Origin: Candidatus Dormiibacterota bacterium
GTDB lineage: Bacteria > Chloroflexota > Dormibacteria > Aeolococcales > Bog-877
Length of the DNA stretch: 6,903 bases
NCBI GenBank assembly: GCA_003135035.1
Contig: PLDE01000211.1
Coordinates: 1-6,903, forward strand
Direction: 5' to 3'
Every line of letters begins with the position of its first letter. Within the stretch, counting starts at the first letter, position 1. The position numbers and the translations under genes were made by a program. Positions 1-5,685 of the stretch are shown in pieces. The notes beneath the pieces were generated by a model. It did no database searches. It saw only the letters and a list, made by a program, of their open reading frames with translations, and had not been told where the DNA came from.

Positions 1-687
1 GATCACGGAATCTGGGAGGTCAGGGGCGAACAGCAGGACTACGTCCACAGCAAGGTGATGGCCTGGAATGCCCTGCGCACTGCCTCGCACCTTGCTGACC
101 GGGGCCGGATCTCTTCCTCGCCAGAACCCTGGGGTGAGGAGGCTCAGAAAATCCGGAGCGCCATCGCCGCCCGGGGCAAGGGCCCGACCGGAAGTCTGGC
201 GATTTCGTTCCAAGAGAAGGGCATGGATTCCGCTCTGCTGGCGGCCTACCTGGTCTCCTTCATCAGCCCGACGGATGCTGACGCCGCAGCGACCCTCGAC
301 GGCGTGGTTGCGGAACTGGAGCGATGGCCGCTCATGGCCCGGCACTTTCCGGAGCGTGACGGTATCGACGCACCAAGCTTCCCCTTCATCTTCCCTGGGC
401 TTTGGGCCGCCAGCGCTGAGGCGCTGCTGGGACGACAGCTAGCCGCCGAGACTCGCCTCCAAGCCATCTGCCGACTCGGCGGGCCATCGGGGCAACTGTC
501 GGAAGTGGCTGAGCCCGCGACCGCTGCCCTGTGGGGCAAATTTCCTCAGGTGCAGAGTCATGCGGCGCTGGTGGACGCGGCCCTGACGATCTGGCCATCC
601 CCTGAGGGAAGTTTCTCCGTGACCGTCCATATACTGGGCAGCGGAGGAGCCGGGACCGCTTGGAGCACTCTTGCCCCGTTCGTCTAG
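1..687 (+). CDS. GH15-family glycoside hydrolase (glucoamylase/trehalase type), 3' part only
   Basis: The frame is open from base 1, so the gene begins before the window; 228 C-terminal residues are visible. It starts in the conserved GH15 block DHGIWEVRG followed by HSKVMAWNAL, typical of bacterial GH15 enzymes that hydrolyse alpha-glucosidic bonds (glucoamylase, trehalase and relatives) on an (alpha/alpha)6 barrel. The Glu of IWE (residue 6 here) matches the usual general acid; the Glu of QLSEVAEP (residue 168) matches the catalytic base; GKFPQVQSHAALVDAAL is the family's C-terminal signature. Between them, GMDSALLAAYL and FIFPGLWAASAEAL fit the barrel helices. About 30 residues follow the last conserved block. 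No signal peptide can be judged. The exact substrate cannot be told from this part; mycobacterial-type trehalase and glucoamylase are both possible. The stop TAG at 685-687 lies inside the tRNA-Glu gene. An internal ATG at 55 is not the true start, because homology begins upstream of it. Confidence 0.85.
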   Translation, partial: DHGIWEVRGEQQDYVHSKVMAWNALRTASHLADRGRISSSPEPWGEEAQKIRSAIAARGKGPTGSLAISFQEKGMDSALLAAYLVSFISPTDADAAATLDGVVAELERWPLMARHFPERDGIDAPSFPFIFPGLWAASAEALLGRQLAAETRLQAICRLGGPSGQLSEVAEPATAALWGKFPQVQSHAALVDAALTIWPSPEGSFSVTVHILGSGGAGTAWSTLAPFV

Positions 688-749
688 TGGCCAAGGACAC
701 CGCCCTCTCAAGGCGGAGATCAGCGGTTCGAATCCGCTACGGGGTACCA
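673..749 (+). tRNA. tRNA-Glu (anticodon CTC)
   Basis: A complete cloverleaf can be drawn. The acceptor stem pairs 673-679 (GCCCCGT) with 739-745 (ACGGGGT), with a G-U first pair as in many actinobacterial tRNA-Glu genes. The D stem is GTC 682-684 with GAC 696-698. The anticodon stem CCGCC 700-704 pairs with GGCGG 712-716 around the loop CTCTCAA, giving anticodon CTC (707-709), which reads GAG. A 5-nt variable loop is followed by T stem AGCGG 722-726 with CCGCT 734-738 around TTCGAAT. Discriminator A746 is followed by an encoded CCA (747-749). The first 15 bases overlap the 3' end of the GH15 gene, so its promoter must lie within that coding region or it is transcribed through from upstream. 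Confidence 0.96.
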
Positions 750-752
750 CAC

Positions 753-768
753 CTGCCGCTTGCGGCGG
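753..768 (+). other. Hairpin with CUUG tetraloop between tRNA-Glu and the DUF3151 gene
   Basis: Bases 753-758 (CTGCCG) pair with 763-768 (CGGCGG) around CTTG: six pairs including one T-G wobble. G(CUUG)C is a known unusually stable RNA tetraloop. It lies 3 nt after the tRNA CCA end and 12 nt before the DUF3151 start. No T-run follows, so it is not a classical intrinsic terminator; it could mark tRNA 3' processing or be chance in GC-rich DNA. Confidence 0.35.
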
Positions 769-780
769 CCTAGGGGAGCA

Positions 781-1344
781 GTGAGCAGCAATCCGGATCC
801 GCCAACAGGGCAAGCTCGGTCCATCAGCAGTGTCCCGATGGTGCCCCATGGTCATCAGATCCAGGCGGTCCACCAAACCGTGCTGCCGGACGAGGACCCG
901 GCGGCAGTGGCACGTCTGACCGAAATCCTGGGATCCACCGCCGGTGTTCGGAGCTCTGACCAGGCCGATCAACTGCGCCAGCTCTGCGCCAGCTTTCCCG
1001 GCTTCCTCGACGCCTGGGCCCGACTGGCGGAGGTGGCCTATGCGGATGCTGATCCGGTCGCGGCTTATGCGTTCGCCCGGGTGGGATATCACCGCGGCCT
1101 CGACCGCCTGCGGCGGCATGGTTGGGGCGGCACCGGGCAGGTGCAGTGGGCGGTCCCCAGCAACCGTGGTTTCTTGCGCAGCCTCTACCTGCTGATGCTC
1201 GCGGCCGCCGCTGTTGGCGAGGAGGAGGAAGCTACCCGCTTCCCGCAGTTCCTCCTCGACTTGGATCCTGACGATGGCCTCGCCGTGGCCCACCTGCGTC
1301 CTCTCAGTTCAGGCGACCTAGTCGCAGTCGAAGAGCTCCCCTAG
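781..1344 (+). CDS. DUF3151 family protein (actinobacterial conserved, TPR-like)
   Basis: A 187-residue cytoplasmic protein of unknown function. It carries the DUF3151 core: VLPDEDPAA near residue 35, then AYAFARVGYHRGLDRLRRHGW (about 96-116), VQWAVPSNRGFLRSLY (about 121-136) and GEEEEATRFPQFLLDLDPDD (about 146-165). The pattern is helical and resembles tetratricopeptide folds. The family is found mostly in Actinomycetota, which supports the host assignment. I chose GTG 781 because AGGGGAG (772-778) sits just upstream as a ribosome binding site; a longer TTG start at 760 lies inside the hairpin and has none. ATG 838 is possible, since residues 1-30 are not part of the conserved domain, but it lacks a Shine-Dalgarno. 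The gene starts 31 nt after the tRNA. Its stop TAG overlaps the stop of the convergent DHH gene in the palindrome CTAG (1341-1344). No reaction is known for this family. Confidence 0.85.
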   Translation: MSSNPDPPTGQARSISSVPMVPHGHQIQAVHQTVLPDEDPAAVARLTEILGSTAGVRSSDQADQLRQLCASFPGFLDAWARLAEVAYADADPVAAYAFARVGYHRGLDRLRRHGWGGTGQVQWAVPSNRGFLRSLYLLMLAAAAVGEEEEATRFPQFLLDLDPDDGLAVAHLRPLSSGDLVAVEELP

Positions 1345-2240
1345 GCGGAAGGTACAGGAGCTTCCCCAGTTGGGGGGTCGAGCTTGCCGCCCTTGGGAAC
1401 CGGGCCCTTGAAGCCGGCCGCGGTGCGGTGGCCGCCGCCGCCGTATCGAGCAGCGATCAGGCTCACGTCGACGCCTCCAGGCGTCGATCGCAGTGACCAG
1501 CGGGCGGCGTCGCCGCTGCCCTGCCACCAGACCCCAGCAAAGGGGTGCCCGGCCGCTAGCACGTCGCCGATCTCGCTCTGAAGCACCGCGCTGTTTACGG
1601 TGGGAACCACGGTGCCGAGAATCTCCACGGGGGTGGCGTGGGCCGCTACCCGCTCGACCATGCGACGCTGATAGCGGAGCAGGGCACGACCTTCGACGCG
1701 CAACTGTTCCACATCGATGGAATCCCATGTTTTGAAGTCAAAGTCATGAGCCCGCAGAGCAGCCGAAACCTCTTCACTCTCCGGCAGTGCATGCCGCCAC
1801 AAGTCACGGTCTTGCACGTAGCGGAGGAGCGCTGGAACCGGCTCCTCGTGGAGGTACTGCCAGGCCATCACAGCGCCACTGCGGTCCATGTCGAAGACGC
1901 AATAGGGTAGATCCGCGAGCTCGCTGGCCGCGGAGCGATGGTGGTCGAGCACGACCAGGCTGGCCGACGCTTCGGCGAGGCGCTCGGTGGTGCCTCGGTC
2001 GTAAGCGAAATCCGCCATCAGCACATGTCGTCCCTTGGTCTTAGGCGGTGGGTCGCCGTGGTTGACCGGCACGTAGTCGGCGCCCTCGCCGTACCGCTTC
2101 CAGGCTGCAAAGGCGGCCCCGAAGCCGTCTGGACAGTCACCGTGGTAGACGACCAAGGGCCGCGTTCCCGAGGCGCCGGTAGGGTCGGCGCGGTCGGCCG
2201 TGGGCAGCAGCAAAGACGTCCCCCTCTCTTGATTAGTCAT
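1341..2240 (-). CDS. DHH/DHHA1 family phosphoesterase
   Basis: A 299-residue soluble protein of the DHH phosphoesterase superfamily (RecJ, NrnA/oligoribonuclease and exopolyphosphatase-like enzymes), Mn2+-dependent hydrolases of phosphodiester or phosphoanhydride bonds. Metal-binding motifs are visible in order: motif I YHGDCPDG (H33, D35, D38), motif II with D77 in MADFAY, motif III DHH at 99-101, and YVQDRDLW with D144. The C-terminal DHHA1 domain carries RYGGGGHRTAAGF (265-277), its substrate-binding glycine loop. All expected catalytic residues are present. Residues 1-28 form a Pro/Ser-rich lead that the family does not need, and a TTG at about codon 29 could be an alternative start. ATG 2240 is only 3 nt after the stop of the CHAP gene (TAA-CCG-ATG), so the two are probably co-transcribed and translationally coupled; no separate Shine-Dalgarno is seen. 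The substrate (nanoRNA, pAp, cyclic dinucleotide product or polyphosphate) cannot be decided from sequence. Confidence 0.88.
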   Translation of the reverse strand: MTNQERGTSLLLPTADRADPTGASGTRPLVVYHGDCPDGFGAAFAAWKRYGEGADYVPVNHGDPPPKTKGRHVLMADFAYDRGTTERLAEASASLVVLDHHRSAASELADLPYCVFDMDRSGAVMAWQYLHEEPVPALLRYVQDRDLWRHALPESEEVSAALRAHDFDFKTWDSIDVEQLRVEGRALLRYQRRMVERVAAHATPVEILGTVVPTVNSAVLQSEIGDVLAAGHPFAGVWWQGSGDAARWSLRSTPGGVDVSLIAARYGGGGHRTAAGFKGPVPKGGKLDPPTGEAPVPSA

Positions 2241-2243
2241 CGG

Positions 2244-3380
2244 TTACTGGACGTAGATGAATCCCATCACACCATCGGTATTGGGGACATAGCGCTGATC
2301 CTCATCGTACGGGCTGACGTAGTTGACTTCGTCGACGATGAAGGCCGACCCATCCACGCCGACCACCCAGGCCACGTGGCCGAGCGAGCTGTAGGCCCCC
2401 CCACCCCGCCACACCACGATGGAATCCACCTCCGGGGTCATCCCGATGGGGTAGGGATTGGCGGAATTGGCGTCGCCGGCGATCCAGCCATCGGCGTTGG
2501 CCGACCAGTCGATGTTGGCTTCTGAGGCAGCGAACCAGGTGCATTGTCCCTGCGGGTAGTCGTCAGGGAATGACCCCAGATTGGGGTAACCAGAGTAGAC
2601 AGTAAGGACTCTGCCGCCGTCACCCAGAGAACCCCCTCCCCCGGAGGCGGAATCTTCTTCCTCCAGGATCTGAATTTGCGTGGAGATATCTTGAATTTGC
2701 GTGGAGATTTGGGCCGCCTGCCCGGTTAGGCTGCCCTGCTCAGCGGTGAAGCTGTTTTCCGCCGCCTGCAACTGGTTGGCCTGGCTCTGCAGTCCGGCGA
2801 CCAGCGCTGCAACCTGCTGTTCTTGCGCCTGCTGCTGAGCCTGGAGGATCTTCAAAGCATTGGTATCCGCGATCAGTTGCTTCGTGAGCGAATCGAACTG
2901 CTGGCGCACCGTCTGCAGGTCAACGGTGTCGTCCACTAGTTTGGAGATGCTGGAGCTGTTGGCGAGGGCCGCGGCGAAGGAATCGTTGGCGTTCCTTTGA
3001 TAGAGAACGGTGACCAGGGCGGCAAGCTGAGTTCGATCCTTTGCCATCTGAGCTTCAGTTGCTGTCAGTTGGTTGTTGGTCGCGTTGAGCTGAGCGGTAT
3101 CGGTGCTCAGCTGGGTCTGGTCCTCTGAGAGCTTCTGCTGAATCGCGGTGATCTGCGTCTCGGTGGCGGCGGCCTGTTGGCCGGCGGAAGCGGCCTGGCC
3201 CTCCAGGGCTGCCAGCTGACTCAGCAGAACCGACTGTTGCTGTTGAAGACTTGCGATCTGAGATTGGTAGCTTGCCGAAGCGGGGGACGTGGACAGCAAC
3301 GAGGCCGCTACGGCAACAATTCCGAACACGCCGAACTGGGCGGCGGCGCGTAGTGCTCGCGTAATTCGGACTTGAGACAT
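2244..3380 (-). CDS. Secreted coiled-coil CHAP-domain peptidoglycan hydrolase
   Basis: About 378 residues from ATG 3380 (numbering here from TTG 3386, two residues earlier). A signal peptide is clear: basic start RITRALR, hydrophobic FGVFGIVAVAASLL, and STSPASA with likely cleavage after A38. Residues about 40-245 form a long Gln/Ala-rich coiled coil, like the N-terminal part of PcsB/CwlO-type cell-division hydrolases that are controlled by FtsEX. A flexible GGGGSLGDGG linker (about 249-258) leads to a CHAP domain (about 265-380) with catalytic Cys282 in GQCTWFAA, His337 in LGHVAWV and the third polar residue E353 or N355 in VDEVNY. It should act outside the membrane, cutting peptide cross-links or amide bonds of peptidoglycan; control by FtsEX is inferred from architecture alone, as no ftsE or ftsX is in view. 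ATG 3380 is preferred over TTG 3386; neither has a good Shine-Dalgarno. It is the first gene of an operon with the DHH phosphoesterase. Confidence 0.88.
   Translation of the reverse strand: MSQVRITRALRAAAQFGVFGIVAVAASLLSTSPASASYQSQIASLQQQQSVLLSQLAALEGQAASAGQQAAATETQITAIQQKLSEDQTQLSTDTAQLNATNNQLTATEAQMAKDRTQLAALVTVLYQRNANDSFAAALANSSSISKLVDDTVDLQTVRQQFDSLTKQLIADTNALKILQAQQQAQEQQVAALVAGLQSQANQLQAAENSFTAEQGSLTGQAAQISTQIQDISTQIQILEEEDSASGGGGSLGDGGRVLTVYSGYPNLGSFPDDYPQGQCTWFAASEANIDWSANADGWIAGDANSANPYPIGMTPEVDSIVVWRGGGAYSSLGHVAWVVGVDGSAFIVDEVNYVSPYDEDQRYVPNTDGVMGFIYVQ
2671..2708 (-). repeat. Two tandem 17-bp repeats inside the coiled-coil gene
   Basis: TGAATTTGCGTGGAGAT occurs at 2671-2687 and again at 2692-2708 (plus-strand reading), a 21-bp period that encodes ISTQIQD followed by ISTQIQI at the end of the coiled coil. 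Seven codons make one heptad, so this is a small in-frame duplication of a coiled-coil turn. Confidence 0.8.
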
Positions 3381-3416
3381 AGGCAAGGACGTGAGATGTG
3401 ATTGTCTCGGCCTTTG

Positions 3417-3445
3417 ACTCTAACAGTGATCACGTCGGCCTGCAA
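3417..3445 (-). promoter_or_regulatory. Candidate promoter of the CHAP-DHH operon
   Basis: On the minus strand TTGCAG (3440-3445) lies 17 nt before TAGAGT (3417-3422), which places transcription start near 3410 and leaves about 30 nt of leader before ATG 3380. The hexamers match the sigma-70 type consensus only moderately. The spacer contains the 8-bp palindrome GTGATCAC (3426-3433), which could be an operator or chance. Confidence 0.35.
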
Positions 3446-3460
3446 GTTCGGTGACGATCG

Positions 3461-3476
3461 GGTAGTGGCTTAATTT
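3461..3476 (-). repeat. Short repeat, inverted copy of 6758-6773
   Basis: The minus strand reads AAATTAAGCCACTACC followed by CGATCG. The plus strand at 6758-6773 reads AAATTGAGCCACTACC, then GA, then CGATCG (6776-6781 is CGATCG). Fifteen of 16 bases match, and the following hexamer is shared with a 2-nt offset. It lies in the intergenic region between the CHAP operon and the accessory block. Confidence 0.45.
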
Positions 3477-3503
3477 GGATTGGGCCTAAGTTGAGATCAG
3501 AGT

Positions 3504-3516
3504 TAGACTTATGGCA
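3504..3516 (+). promoter_or_regulatory. TAGACT -10 box giving a leaderless start for the small GRLGG protein
   Basis: TAGACT (3504-3509) is followed after 6 nt by ATG 3516, so the expected transcription start coincides with the start codon. No Shine-Dalgarno precedes the ATG, which fits a leaderless mRNA. No convincing -35 box sits at the right distance. The same -10 sequence occurs at 3773 and 4171. Confidence 0.45.
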
Positions 3517-3746
3517 TGCCCAAGCGCTCAAGGAAGCCAGCCGACCTCAACCGGATGGCCTACGAGATCGTCCGTCAGTCCACGGACCCGGACTACGACC
3601 CCAACCCTGGCAAGAATCCGGCTGCGGTCGAACTCGGCCGGCTGGGAGGGCTCAAGGGTGGAAAAGCCAGAGCGGCCAAACTCTCCCCTGAGAAGCGATC
3701 CGAGATCGCCAAGAAGGCCGCAGCGGCCAGGTGGGGCAACCCGTAG
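3516..3746 (+). CDS. Small conserved basic protein with GRLGG/KGG-AAAARW motif
   Basis: A 76-residue, lysine/alanine-rich protein. Its C-terminal half, ELGRLGGLKGGKARAAKLSP followed by EKRSEIAKKAAAARW, matches a widespread family of small bacterial proteins (GRKGG-KARA-LSPE-R-EIA-KAA-ARW pattern) that also turns up in phages, plasmids and next to transferred genes. The motif suggests binding of nucleic acid by a short basic helix pair, but I know of no established role. The N-terminal half holds the often conserved IVRQSTD segment. ATG 3516 is chosen because the conserved protein starts there; an ATG at 3511 is in another frame. The gene is divergent from the CHAP operon and about 45 bp from that promoter. 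The stop lies in the 10-bp palindrome GTAGCGCTAC (3743-3752). It is the first gene of the accessory block. Confidence 0.75.
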   Translation: MPKRSRKPADLNRMAYEIVRQSTDPDYDPNPGKNPAAVELGRLGGLKGGKARAAKLSPEKRSEIAKKAAAARWGNP

Positions 3747-3766
3747 CGCTACCGACGCCGAGGGAG

Positions 3767-3785
3767 CGCGCCTAGACTTCAGGGG
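3767..3785 (+). repeat. Promoter-like 19-mer, copy 1 (no gene behind it)
   Basis: CGCGCCTAGACTTCAGGGG. It matches 4165-4183 at 18 of 19 positions and carries the same TAGACT box. Unlike copy 2 there is no ATG, GTG or TTG at the leaderless distance (about 3786). Transcription from here would run antisense to the possible minus-strand gene at 3792-4034. It could drive a non-coding RNA or be the remnant of a lost gene start. Confidence 0.5.
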
Positions 3786-3791
3786 CGCCGG

Positions 3792-4034
3792 TCAGCGACT
3801 CCGCCAGGACCGCGGCTTGAGCTGGGCCATTTGCTCCGGGTGACTGGCCAACCATGCCGCCTCGCGTCGGCCACAGCGTGTCGCGGCCGTCACCGAACGG
3901 TGGTTGCAGTCGCAGCGCCAAATGACTTGGCCACTGGCGTTCCGCACCTCACCCCAATACCGTTTGGGCCGTGGCTTGTACTGAAACTGCTTGAGGTAGC
4001 TGCGAAGCAAGCCCACAGGGCAATCATGGCACAT
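3792..4034 (-). CDS. Possible small Cys/His-rich protein
   Basis: An 80-residue frame with protein-like composition: basic middle section YKPRPKRYWGEV, then RNASGQVIWRCDCNHRSVTA followed by ATRCGRREAAWL. The spacing W-x-C-x-C-N-H about 10 residues before C-G-R-R resembles small zinc-ribbon-like or beta-hairpin/helix proteins annotated as hypothetical in actinobacteria and their phages; an additional C-x-x-C (residues 2 and 5) could add metal ligands. No family name can be given. The ATG at 4034 has no Shine-Dalgarno and only a weak TAGGAT (4056-4061) upstream. The 3' end runs towards the orphan 19-mer at 3767-3785. It may be a real small gene or a fortuitous frame; the Cys/His pattern tips me slightly to real. 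Confidence 0.4.
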   Translation of the reverse strand: MCHDCPVGLLRSYLKQFQYKPRPKRYWGEVRNASGQVIWRCDCNHRSVTAATRCGRREAAWLASHPEQMAQLKPRSWRSR

Positions 4035-4099
4035 CGCTCGGGAACCGGAGACACGATCCTACTCCGGGTGACGCCCACAATCCGTAGTGCGCGAGTCCG

Positions 4100-4111
4100 T
4101 TTCAGGGTCAC
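4100..4111 (-). repeat. Short repeat, inverted copy of 6749-6760
   Basis: The minus strand reads GTGACCCTGAAA, identical to the plus strand at 6749-6760, directly joined there to the copy of the 3461-3476 repeat. A 12-base match alone can arise by chance in a window of this length. Confidence 0.3.
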
Positions 4112-4149
4112 TTCGGTTGACTTCGGCGGGAAGGCCCGGACTGACTTTT

Positions 4150-4176
4150 TTGTAACGGTCGGAACGCGCCTAGACT
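4150..4176 (+). promoter_or_regulatory. Candidate promoter of the membrane protein gene (leaderless)
   Basis: TTGTAA (4150-4155) and TAGACT (4171-4176) are 15 nt apart; the ATG at 4184 follows TAGACT by 7 nt, so transcription probably begins at or next to the start codon. The -35 spacing is short, so the -10 is the stronger part of this call. Confidence 0.45.
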
Positions 4177-4183
4177 TCTGGGG
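4165..4183 (+). repeat. Promoter-like 19-mer, copy 2 (in front of the membrane protein)
   Basis: CGCGCCTAGACTTCTGGGG, one mismatch from the copy at 3767-3785. It ends on the base before ATG 4184. Outside the 19 bases the two sites do not resemble each other, so this is not a long duplication; a shared promoter or regulator-binding element is more likely. Confidence 0.55.
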
Positions 4184-4816
4184 ATGGTGGGGGCGCGACA
4201 TGGATGGGGCGGCGCTGCTGTCCTCTTTGGACTAGCTGGCGAGATCGTTTTTGGGGTCTTGCACCCGGGTGGGCTCGTCGTGACCGTTCCGCTCCTCGTG
4301 GTGGCGGGGCTGCTCGGATTGGTCGGGATGGGGCAGCTGGCTTGGGACACACAGCCGATTCGTCGTCTTAGGACTGCCGCCTCGCCGCAAGTTATTTCTC
4401 CCGTCGGGGTCGGTATCACGGCATGTCAAGACCCCTCAGCCCACTTGACCGGAGCAGCTCAAATCGGGGAGTTGCTTCGAGTTCTTCGAAAGGTGATGGC
4501 GGAGAACGAGAGTTCAATTCGGCTGCTGCGGCCAGCCAAGGAGTTGGGCGATAAGTGGGAATTGAAGGAAGCCCTGTCGGTGCGCGTATGGAAGGCTAAC
4601 GAGGATTATCTAAGTCGGCAGCGCAACATCCAGTCCCTTCTGGATGCGCTTGGCAATGCCTGCCGCCAGGCGGAGCGGTTGAACGCGCTGTACCTCTCGT
4701 CGACCACTAAAAAGAACCCTGACGACCCAAGGGATGACCCCTTGGCGGCACTGAAGGTCTTTACCAATGCGGGAGTTATCTTGGCCGTCAAGATGCTTGA
4801 CCTCGACAGTTCCTAG
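4184..4816 (+). CDS. Unknown two-TM membrane protein, 3' end probably altered by IS insertion
   Basis: 210 residues, family not recognised. Two hydrophobic segments (about 9-26 and 30-51) form a hairpin: short basic N-terminus (ARHGWG) and QPIRRLR after the second segment suggest both ends are cytoplasmic. Residues about 85-170 look helical and charged (ELLRVLRKVMAENESS, then the NEDYLSRQRNIQSLLDALG region), possibly a coiled coil. ATG 4184 fits a leaderless start behind TAGACT. The reading frame ends in the TAG at 4814-4816, which overlaps the transposase stop in CTAG. If the IS end at 4768 is right, the last 16 residues, from about residue 195 (GVILAVKMLDLDSS at the tail), are IS-encoded and the native C-terminus lies beyond the element. 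Removing the element lets the frame continue to a stop overlapping the Panacea start. A membrane part of the downstream module is therefore possible but unproven. Confidence 0.6.
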   Translation: MVGARHGWGGAAVLFGLAGEIVFGVLHPGGLVVTVPLLVVAGLLGLVGMGQLAWDTQPIRRLRTAASPQVISPVGVGITACQDPSAHLTGAAQIGELLRVLRKVMAENESSIRLLRPAKELGDKWELKEALSVRVWKANEDYLSRQRNIQSLLDALGNACRQAERLNALYLSSTTKKNPDDPRDDPLAALKVFTNAGVILAVKMLDLDSS

Positions 4817-5649
4817 CCCAGGAGTTCCACGATCTCCTCAACGGCCCAAACGTGGTCCGTCACCCCAGCCGCCATCGCGGGAGTCCGAGGGTAAGGATTA
4901 GCCAGGCTCTTGTGGGGCCGAGCGAAGTTGTAGAACTGGTAATGGAGCGCCACCGCAGCGTCGAGATTTGCGGCCTTCTTGCTGAATCCGTTGGTCAGTC
5001 GAGTGAACCGGCGCATGCCCATCCGCATCGTTAGGTTCTGCCGCTCGATATGGCTCGTCGTGACCTTGGCCGGGTCCGGGTCGCCGCTGACCAGTCGGCG
5101 CTCGGCGGTGATGAATCGGGATGGGCTGTAGCGCCGTTTGGACTCGGGAAGTTCCCCGTAGACCTTCACAAGCTGGCCGTAGTCCACGTCCGCACCGAAG
5201 GCTTCCTCCACGGCGGTGAGGTAGCAGACCAGGCCATCTGTCGTGAGCTGCGTCCGGTTGGCGATCCGCTCCCGCACGTCGGTCATGAAGTCGATGGCGG
5301 TTGGGGTGTCCCGCTCCCCCACCAGCCAGCTAAGGACGAGCTTCGTGTCGGCGTCCATCGCTACCCAAGTCCAAATGTCGCCGTACCCGAACTCTCCGCG
5401 GTGTTCCTCAGGCACGTTGGCTTCCTTGGCATAGCAGAAGGCCCAAATCTCGTCGGCCTCAACCCGGCGGCAGGTCAGCCCGCGAAGGGCATCGTTCTGG
5501 TAGTCCGAGCAAGCCTTCGCTAGATCGACCAGGAGGCTCGAAACGGTGTTGCGAGCCACACCCGTCATGCGGGCGGTGGACCGGATGGAGTTGCCTTCGA
5601 CGAGGCACTTCACCACCTGGACCCTCTTGGCTGTCGGTAACTGGTTCAT
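4813..5649 (-). CDS. IS1-like DDE transposase
   Basis: 278 residues from ATG 5649, full length for the group of IS1-family transposases that begin MN-LP-KR. Numbering from this start: an N-terminal helix-turn-helix (about 12-42, LVEGNSIRSTARMTGVARNT) for end recognition, then the catalytic DDE core with D66 in VEADEIW, D138 in LTTDG and E202 in HIERQNL, followed by the signature MRMGMRRFTRLTNGFSKK and NFARPHKSL. It cuts and pastes or copies its own element. The frame stays open 22 codons further upstream, but family starts and the promoter place the start at 5649. No frameshift or missing catalytic residue is seen, so it is probably active. Its stop overlaps that of the membrane protein in CTAG (4813-4816). 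Confidence 0.9.
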   Translation of the reverse strand: MNQLPTAKRVQVVKCLVEGNSIRSTARMTGVARNTVSSLLVDLAKACSDYQNDALRGLTCRRVEADEIWAFCYAKEANVPEEHRGEFGYGDIWTWVAMDADTKLVLSWLVGERDTPTAIDFMTDVRERIANRTQLTTDGLVCYLTAVEEAFGADVDYGQLVKVYGELPESKRRYSPSRFITAERRLVSGDPDPAKVTTSHIERQNLTMRMGMRRFTRLTNGFSKKAANLDAAVALHYQFYNFARPHKSLANPYPRTPAMAAGVTDHVWAVEEIVELLG

Positions 5650-5656
5650 ATTGAGT

Positions 5657-5685
5657 ATTATGCTTGAGTTGTTGGAACAAGTCAA
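5657..5685 (-). promoter_or_regulatory. Promoter of the IS transposase
   Basis: On the minus strand TTGACT (5680-5685) and CATAAT (5657-5662) are exactly 17 nt apart. Transcription would begin near 5650, next to ATG 5649, so the transposase mRNA is probably leaderless; no Shine-Dalgarno is present. Confidence 0.65.

Larger units (their letters stand above)
3747..4183. other. Gene-poor 437-bp stretch
   Basis: No confident gene. It contains a possible minus-strand 80-codon gene (3792-4034), two copies of a promoter-like 19-mer (3767-3785 and 4165-4183), the palindrome GTAGCGCTAC at its left end, and a T6 run (4146-4151) upstream of the second 19-mer. The plus-strand frame 3831-4235 has no recognisable domain and reads opposite the 80-codon frame. 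Confidence 0.6.

Noticed and set aside
722..749. tRNA-Glu 3' end as attachment site of an integrated element
   Set aside because: No second copy of the tRNA 3' end and no integrase appear in the window, and the genes right after the tRNA look like core genes.
760..780. TTG 760 as start of the DUF3151 gene
   Set aside because: It lies in a hairpin without a Shine-Dalgarno, whereas GTG 781 has AGGGGAG just upstream.
439..1293. Long minus-strand open frame opposite GH15, the tRNA and DUF3151
   Set aside because: It runs through the tRNA and is antisense to two recognised genes; no domain is visible. A high-GC shadow frame.
1938..2525. 195-codon plus-strand frame
   Set aside because: Antisense to the DHH and CHAP genes, which have clear catalytic motifs; His/Val/Gly-rich translation typical of a shadow.
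4127..4151. Possible intrinsic terminator (CGGG-AAGG-CCCG then T6)
   Set aside because: Only a 4-bp stem, with 7 nt between stem and T-run; the T-run fits better as part of the upstream promoter region.
3831..4235. 134-codon plus-strand frame starting at TTG
   Set aside because: No ribosome site or domain, low-quality composition, and it overlaps the promoter and start of the membrane protein in another frame.
5050..5523. 157-codon plus-strand frame inside the IS
   Set aside because: Antisense to the DDE transposase core; no independent support.
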